A stretch of 16,369 bases of DNA from CAYJVP01 sp964373615 (lineage in GTDB: Bacteria > Patescibacteriota > Patescibacteriia > UBA9934 > GWF2-40-263): positions 1-16,369 of the forward strand of contig CAYJVP010000020.1 in assembly GCA_964373615.1 (NCBI GenBank), in the 5' to 3' direction. The translations under genes were made by a program, and so were the position numbers. This document shows, one piece after another, positions 12,713 through 16,369 of the stretch (its first letter is position 1; every line of letters begins with the position of its first letter). The notes beneath the pieces were generated by a model. That model did not search any database. It saw only the letters and a program-made list of their open reading frames with translations, and was not told the DNA's origin.

Positions 12713-13489
12713 TTATTCGACCAATTTATAGGTGATACTCACGCGCATGACCACCTCCGAACTTCCAGCTTCGATGGTGGGCGTGCCACCTCCTCCCATT
12801 TCCGAGAGAGCATAGCTTGCATACGGATACGGTCCGCCCGGTTGCTCGGACCACTCGCTGTAGCCGACCACGCGTTCAAGTTGGACCTTGAGCGACCGCG
12901 AGAGCTCGGTCGCTTTCTTTTGCGCATCCTCGATCGCTTCGATGCGCGCCTCGGCCTTGAGGTTCGACGGATCGTCAATCGTAAACGTCGGACCGTACAT
13001 GTTTGTGATCCCGTTTTGTCCGGCCATGGCAAGGACCTCGCCAATGCGCTCCGTGTCGCGGATCTTTACCGTGACCTGCTGAGACACGATCCATCCGTTC
13101 GATTCATACGTTTCCGTTTCCGAGTTCCACTCTGTGTTTTCGTAGACGTTGTAGGAAGAGGTTTGAATATCGTCCTTTGCCATCCCCATGCCCTTCAAGA
13201 GATCAATGATCTTGTTCATCGTTTCTGTGTTTTCCTCCTGCGCCGCGGCAACCGTGTCGCCCTTTGTGTCCACACTCATCGAAAGAGTGGCAATGTCCGG
13301 CGTGCCGGTGACGCGTCCCTCGCCTTCAATGTAGATGGTGTGTTCGAACGGCGTGGGCTCGCCAACCTGCTCACTGTTTTTAAGCGTGTTATCGACCTTG
13401 ACTCCCACGTACACGACAAGGGCAACGAGAAGCGCGAGCAGGGCAACGGCGAACGGACCTTGCTCTTTCCACGATGGCCAAATATTCAT
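12713..13489 (-). CDS. SIMPL domain (DUF541) membrane-anchored protein
   Basis: The 258-residue protein has one N-terminal membrane helix (about 13-31, AVALLALLVALVVYVGVKV) and an extracytoplasmic SIMPL domain: IYIEGEGRVTGTPDIATLSMSV (near 52-73), the helix with NKIIDLLKGMGMAKDDIQTSSYNVY, VSQQVTVKIRD, and the end VVMRVSITYKL. Members such as E. coli YggE are periplasmic or surface proteins linked to oxidative stress, mechanism unclear. It converges on metK with about 40 bp between stops. No ribosome site is seen. Confidence 0.92.
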   Translation of the reverse strand: MNIWPSWKEQGPFAVALLALLVALVVYVGVKVDNTLKNSEQVGEPTPFEHTIYIEGEGRVTGTPDIATLSMSVDTKGDTVAAAQEENTETMNKIIDLLKGMGMAKDDIQTSSYNVYENTEWNSETETYESNGWIVSQQVTVKIRDTERIGEVLAMAGQNGITNMYGPTFTIDDPSNLKAEARIEAIEDAQKKATELSRSLKVQLERVVGYSEWSEQPGGPYPYASYALSEMGGGGTPTIEAGSSEVVMRVSITYKLVE

Positions 13490-13569
13490 AAATTTGTTTT
13501 AATATACTTGTCCACAGGATAGCAGATTTTGAGGAAACGCGCTTATCTATTTCAAAATAACTCACCTAA

Positions 13570-13698
13570 GAGACCTCTGAAAAACTGATGGATTTTCGTT
13601 GAGCGGGCTGTCGAGCCCCACGAAACGTAGTGAAAGCTACGTTGAGTGGGGTCGACGGGTGCCCGTGAGACGAAAAGACGCAGTTTTGCAGAGGTCCC
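13570..13698. mobile_element. MITE-like element, copy 2 (129 bp)
   Basis: Ends GAGACCTCTGAAAAACTG (13570-13587) and CAGTTTTGCAGAGGTCCC (13681-13698). It is the reverse orientation of 4796-4990 and lacks both nested insertions. The core forms a long hairpin from GAGCCCCAC to GTGGGGTC with ACGTAG/CTACGT inside. CTAA occurs on both flanks, a possible target duplication. It ends 17 bp before the DUF378 gene. Confidence 0.8.
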
Positions 13699-13715
13699 CT
13701 AACGAATTAATCTTT

Positions 13716-13934
13716 ATGATGTCTGGAGGCAAATGTTGCGGCGTGCATTGCGTCGCCTATTGGCTGCTCGTGATTGGCGGCTTGAACTGGGGCTTGGTTG
13801 GGCTTTTTAAGTTCAACCTGGTCAATACGATTTTCGGGTCCGTTGCGTGGCTCGAATCGCTCGTGTACATTTTGGTCGGATTGTCGGCGGTCGCCATATT
13901 GTGTGGCAAGGCGTGCAAGATGTGTAAGAAGTAG
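13716..13934 (+). CDS. DUF378 family small membrane protein
   Basis: The 72-residue protein has two membrane helices (about 12-31 and 47-63) and the DUF378 signature NWGLVGLF followed by LVYILVGLSAVAIL. It begins and ends with Cys clusters (KCCGVHC near the start, CGKACKMCKK at the end), which are more than usual and could bind metal or form disulphides. ATG 13716 or the next ATG 13719 may be used. MITE copy 2 forms the upstream DNA; no ribosome site. Confidence 0.85.
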   Translation: MMSGGKCCGVHCVAYWLLVIGGLNWGLVGLFKFNLVNTIFGSVAWLESLVYILVGLSAVAILCGKACKMCKK

Positions 13935-13954
13935 GGAACGGGTGGATTTAGTAG

Positions 13955-14221
13955 ATGCAATGGATTCAAAAGGTTCAAAAGGATGCAGTGAAATTATCTC
14001 CTCTCTTGGCAGGGAAGGAGCTTGCCGAGGTGATCGATGAGCTCACCGGCCGAAGTGATATTCGCAATCAAGAGGGCGCGATGGGACTTCTCACAAACGG
14101 TCATCTGCCGCGAGACGTCGCCTGCTCGCACGGACTGTTTTTCGCGTTTGGACCGTTTGTGTCGGAGAGGGTGTTTTGGGAATTAAGAAGAGTCCAGCAA
14201 GGGAAGGGGAAAAAATATTGA
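13955..14221 (+). pseudogene. C-terminal fragment of a DUF84 (inosine/xanthosine triphosphatase-like) gene
   Basis: The 88 residues match only the C-terminal half of DUF84/YjjX-type NTPases, which clear non-canonical nucleotides: ELAEVIDELTGRSDIRNQEGAMGLLTNG (about 22-49), then PRDVACSHGLFFAFGPFVSE. The family is normally about 170-180 residues and begins with a nucleotide-binding motif that is absent. The upstream DNA is the DUF378 gene, so the 5' half was lost rather than frameshifted. The frame is open from an ATG at 13955, so a short protein may still be made, but not an active enzyme of the usual kind. Confidence 0.65.
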
Positions 14222-14245
14222 CTGTTGGCAGGAACAGAAAAAAAG

Positions 14246-14275
14246 ACCTGTACATGTCATATGGCCTAAATAGGT
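14246..14275. promoter_or_regulatory. 30-bp interrupted palindrome A, at the stop of the PaaX-like gene
   Basis: ACCTG...CATATG...TAGGT; aligned with site B it shares 20 of 25 bases in the right part (GTCATATG-C--AAATAGGTT). It includes the stop codon of the 14266-14790 gene. On the minus strand it is followed by CTTTTTTT, so it may instead serve as the terminator. Confidence 0.5.
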
Positions 14276-14790
14276 TCTCTGCATTCGTAGACCGTGATCC
14301 ATTTTTTTGCCCCCAGGAGATTCACCAATGTCGCCATGAGTCCACTCACATCCTTATTTGTTTTCCACGCGCTAAGCTGTTCGCGACGGAACCCCGCGCT
14401 GTAGATGAAATGTCTCCAGGAAGAGGCGGCATTTCTCGCTCCAACCGGAAAATCAAAAATAACAAGACACCACCTTCCTTTGGGAAGCGCTTTTTTCGTT
14501 TTTCGAATACGATCCTTCAAAACCGTTGCCATGGCATCTTTATGAAGCGTGATCTGTATACGGCTTCCTTTTTCCTTGGCATCGAGCCATTTCTTTCTTC
14601 GCAACATCTTCATGCTACGTCGTTGGCGCGCTGGCTCTGTGAGTCGTCCCCATGCTTCTTTTGGGATCCAACCCGTGAAATGATTTCGGCGAAAGGCGTG
14701 TGGGTTGGCCGTCCACTCTTCCGTCAGACGACATAAATCAACGATCGAAAACAGGATTTCAGACGCAACGGAACCTTTTTTAGATGTCAT
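14266..14790 (-). CDS. PaaX-like / Cas2-like regulator
   Basis: The 174-residue protein has an N-terminal winged-helix-like region (about 5-70, with a basic helix RQRRSMKMLRRKKWLDA) and a C-terminal ferredoxin-like domain, KGRWCLVIFDFPVGARNAASS (about 104-124) to GAKKWITVY. That combination is typical of short PaaX-family regulators in Patescibacteria that are often labelled Cas2. Classic PaaX (about 300 residues) represses phenylacetate genes; here the ligand and targets are unknown. No cas genes are nearby, so a CRISPR role is unlikely. The ATG 14790 sits about 3 nt after the predicted transcription start, with no ribosome site. The 30-bp palindrome over its own promoter suggests self-regulation. 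Confidence 0.7.
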   Translation of the reverse strand: MTSKKGSVASEILFSIVDLCRLTEEWTANPHAFRRNHFTGWIPKEAWGRLTEPARQRRSMKMLRRKKWLDAKEKGSRIQITLHKDAMATVLKDRIRKTKKALPKGRWCLVIFDFPVGARNAASSWRHFIYSAGFRREQLSAWKTNKDVSGLMATLVNLLGAKKWITVYECREPI

Positions 14791-14799
14791 ACATTTTAC

Positions 14800-14828
14800 A
14801 GGATACCTACATACGTCATATGACACAA
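14800..14828 (-). promoter_or_regulatory. Promoter of the PaaX-like gene
   Basis: Minus strand TTGTGT (14823-14828), 17-nt spacer, TATCCT (14800-14805). The operator-like palindrome B covers the spacer and -35 box. Confidence 0.5.
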
Positions 14829-14834
14829 ATAGGT
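14805..14834. promoter_or_regulatory. 30-bp interrupted palindrome B (operator-like)
   Basis: ACCTA-5 nt-GTCATATGAC-5 nt-TAGGT: both the outer arms and the 10-bp centre are exact inverted repeats, giving four half-sites. It overlies the promoter of the PaaX-like gene. Confidence 0.65.
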
Positions 14835-14855
14835 TTGATGATACCTTTGAAATTG

Positions 14856-14895
14856 AAAAGGCGAGCGGACAGGGGTTGAACCTGCATCGCTCGCC
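14856..14895 (-). terminator. Terminator of the 14952-16193 gene, with T-arm-like loop
   Basis: Minus strand GGCGAGCG (14888-14895) pairs with CGCTCGCC (14860-14867) and is followed by TTTT. Inside, GCAGG-TTCAACC-CCTGT forms a second stem-loop. A further 8-bp hairpin CTCCGACG/CGTCGGAG lies at 14901-14925. Confidence 0.75.
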
Positions 14896-14951
14896 CGAGT
14901 CTCCGACGTTGATGTCCCGTCGGAGGGTCCGTTGGCGTTGCGCGGGGAGCG

Positions 14952-16193
14952 CTACGCCGCGGGGTGGGTCGCGGCCCAGTGCGCCTCGAGCCTGACGAGG
15001 ATCGCGGGCTTGTCCGCCTTCTCCTCGTCGCTCAGCTCGATGCCGAGCTCCGCCGCGACTCCGAGGAGCCGCTTGATCCCCATGCGGGGACCGAAGGGCT
15101 TCTCGTAGCCACCGTTGGAGGGGACACCTCCTTCGGCGGCCGCGGGGGCCTCGGCGGCGGCGGGCTTGCGGGCCTTGGCCTCGTCGCGGCGCCGGATGGC
15201 CTCGATGGCGGCCACCTTGCCGTCCTCGATGTACTCGCTCCGGGCGCGGGTGGACTTGGGGTCCCCGGGCTTGAAGCTGTACCCCGCGGTCATCATGGCG
15301 CAGGCCATGGGGTCCGCGAGCGCGGCGTCGTCGGTTGCGATCTCCACCTCGAGGAGGGTCCGGGCCGCCTGGCGGGCGTCGCGGAAGGTCGCGTTCTCGG
15401 GGTTGATCCCGAGGGCCACGAACGGGTCCGCGAGCGCGGGCCGGGTCTCGGCTTCGATGCGGCTGGTCTGGAGGATCCGGGTGAGCGGGGCGACGCGCGT
15501 GGCTTCGGCTTCCGCCTCGGCCGTCGTCTTCCCGGTCCAGACCACGAGCACCTTGGACAGGCGCTCGAACTTGACCAGGCAGCGGACGCTCACGCCGAGC
15601 GGCGGGGTCTTGGACCCGAACCGCTTGGCCCGGCCGCCGCCGAACAGCTCGACGCGCTTGCCGGAGGGCATCGAGGACCCGACGCGAGTCTGGCCCTTGC
15701 GCTTGCCGCCGCGGATCTCGAATTCCCGGAACGACAGGTCGACGGTGATGTCGTGGCGGGTGAGGGCGCTCTCGTCCCACACCGTCTCGTCGAGGCCGGG
15801 GATCTCCACGGTCTGTCCGAAGTGGGTGGTGATGAGTTTCTCGGCCACGCGACGCACCCTGGTCGGGACGATGCCCACGGGCACGATCCTGACCGGGATC
15901 CGCTCGTTGAGCTTCGCGTCGTCGGTGTTCGGGAAGATCGCCACCACGAAGTCCTGCCCGAGGGCGGGGCTGTGGGCGAACTCGAACGCGGGGAGGCCGA
16001 TGCGGCCGTCTGCGAACTGGACGTACCGGACGCCTCGGTCGTCCTCGATCCACTCCACCCAGGTGAACTGGTGGGGGGCCTCGGAGAACCTGAACTCGTC
16101 GTCCAGGGTGCGGATGACCGTCTCCAGCGCGCCGGTGATGCCGGCCTGCAGGAAGATGGTCTCGAGGGTGGTGGGTTCGGTCTGGTCGCTCAT
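14952..16193 (-). CDS. GC-rich hypothetical protein, possible SAP/HeH-like C-terminus
   Basis: I do not recognise this 413-residue soluble protein. The N-terminal two-thirds is acidic and mixed alpha/beta (TWVEWIEDDRGVRYVQFADG near 50; RGGKRKGQTR near 180). Then come an Ala-rich linker (KPAAAEAPAAAEGG) and a C-terminal helix-extension-helix (about 380-410, LLGVAAELGIELSDEEKADK followed by LVRLEAH), like SAP/HeH nucleic-acid-binding modules; this match is tentative. The start MSDQTEP (16193) has TGGAGT 6 bases upstream; the frame is open to 16298 but that region is promoter and leader. It is much richer in GC than anything else here (41 of 60 at 15001-15060), with its own promoter and terminator. 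Foreign origin is likely. Confidence 0.8.
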   Translation of the reverse strand: MSDQTEPTTLETIFLQAGITGALETVIRTLDDEFRFSEAPHQFTWVEWIEDDRGVRYVQFADGRIGLPAFEFAHSPALGQDFVVAIFPNTDDAKLNERIPVRIVPVGIVPTRVRRVAEKLITTHFGQTVEIPGLDETVWDESALTRHDITVDLSFREFEIRGGKRKGQTRVGSSMPSGKRVELFGGGRAKRFGSKTPPLGVSVRCLVKFERLSKVLVVWTGKTTAEAEAEATRVAPLTRILQTSRIEAETRPALADPFVALGINPENATFRDARQAARTLLEVEIATDDAALADPMACAMMTAGYSFKPGDPKSTRARSEYIEDGKVAAIEAIRRRDEAKARKPAAAEAPAAAEGGVPSNGGYEKPFGPRMGIKRLLGVAAELGIELSDEEKADKPAILVRLEAHWAATHPAA

Positions 16194-16288
16194 TGTGACT
16201 CCAGTCGGGTTGAAAGGCGGCCCAAGCCGGGTGGCAGGGCCCTCGTAGCGCTTTTTTTTGTACGTTTTGAACGCGCGAACGAGAAGGC

Positions 16289-16317
16289 AAACTATCATAA
16301 ATCGCCAGGCTTGTCAA
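16289..16317 (-). promoter_or_regulatory. Promoter of the 14952-16193 gene
   Basis: Minus strand TTGACA (16312-16317), 17-nt spacer, TAGTTT (16289-16294). Confidence 0.65.
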
Positions 16318-16344
16318 GCGAAATCCTTGACAAATTGGCGATTT
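16299..16344. promoter_or_regulatory. Nested inverted repeat joining two divergent promoters
   Basis: Inner arms TTGTCAAG (16311-16318) and CTTGACAA (16326-16333); outer arms AAATCGCCA (16299-16307) and TGGCGATTT (16336-16344). Each inner arm contains one -35 box. Confidence 0.7.
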
Positions 16345-16355
16345 TTTGGTATTTT
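16327..16355 (+). promoter_or_regulatory. Promoter directed out of the right edge
   Basis: TTGACA (16327-16332), 17-nt spacer, TATTTT (16350-16355). A rightward gene beyond 16369 is predicted. Confidence 0.6.
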
Positions 16356-16369
16356 GTGTCGTCACTATC

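Noticed and set aside
14266..14790. Cas2 of a CRISPR system
   Set aside because: No repeat-spacer array and no other cas gene are in the window; the winged-helix N-terminus fits a PaaX-like regulator.
14860..14960. Possible full tRNA on the minus strand
   Set aside because: Only a T-arm and acceptor-like stem are present; no anticodon arm or D-arm can be placed.
14791..16365. Open frame continuing upstream of the PaaX-like gene, and a 377-codon plus-strand ORF (15115-16248)
   Set aside because: Both overlap the GC-rich gene at 14952-16193 in other frames and have repetitive Arg/Pro/Gly or Ser/Arg composition; the recognisable PaaX part begins at the ATG at 14790.

Overview
The window reads as a compact bacterial chromosome segment using the standard bacterial code, with about 20 genes on both strands. 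Several traits point to the Candidate Phyla Radiation (Patescibacteria): a greA with the short basic N-terminal leader common there, a small PaaX/Cas2-like regulator, orphan GIY-YIG, DUF378, DUF1003 and SIMPL genes, very short intergenic gaps, and many genes with no Shine-Dalgarno site whose promoter sits directly on the start codon (leaderless mRNAs). The phylum is inferred from gene style and is not proven. No rRNA, CRISPR array, phage structural gene or transposase is present.

Layout. 1-1105: a SanA/YdcF-like membrane protein, then an unknown minus-strand gene (701-1057) with its own promoter and terminator. 1102-2312: minus-strand DNA-repair pair mutY and an MGMT-type gene, with a perfect 30-bp palindrome inside mutY. 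2320-2800: overlapping divergent promoters, a broken 5' copy of tRNA-Asn, a GIY-YIG gene and the intact tRNA-Asn, whose first bases form the GIY-YIG stop codon. 2925-4730: a lipoprotein and a Fic-HTH gene with a palindromic operator, flanked by two copies of a REP-like hairpin repeat. 4796-7403: a MITE-like element, a Ca2+/cation exchanger, a small membrane protein and an aldo/keto reductase. 7434-9228: greA and a DEAD-box helicase (minus strand). 9274-10610: a GC-rich CDP-alcohol phosphatidyltransferase divergent from a DUF1003 gene. 10652-12673: a kinase-like unknown divergent from metK. 12713-14221: a SIMPL protein, a second MITE copy, a DUF378 gene and a C-terminal fragment of a DUF84 NTPase. 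14246-16369: a PaaX-like regulator between two 30-bp interrupted palindromes, a very GC-rich unknown gene, and a divergent promoter pair firing out of the window.

Themes. Housekeeping genes (mutY, greA, helicase, metK) are mixed with small accessory units. Three minus-strand genes (701-1057, 9274-9966, 14952-16193) look like self-contained cassettes: a TTGACA-type promoter, a well-placed GGAG ribosome site (rare elsewhere here), one ORF, and an immediate intrinsic terminator. Short structured repeats are unusually dense: a MITE in two full copies plus one orphan end, a 31-bp double hairpin in two copies with a compensatory base-pair change, a REP-like pair, and isolated perfect palindromes.
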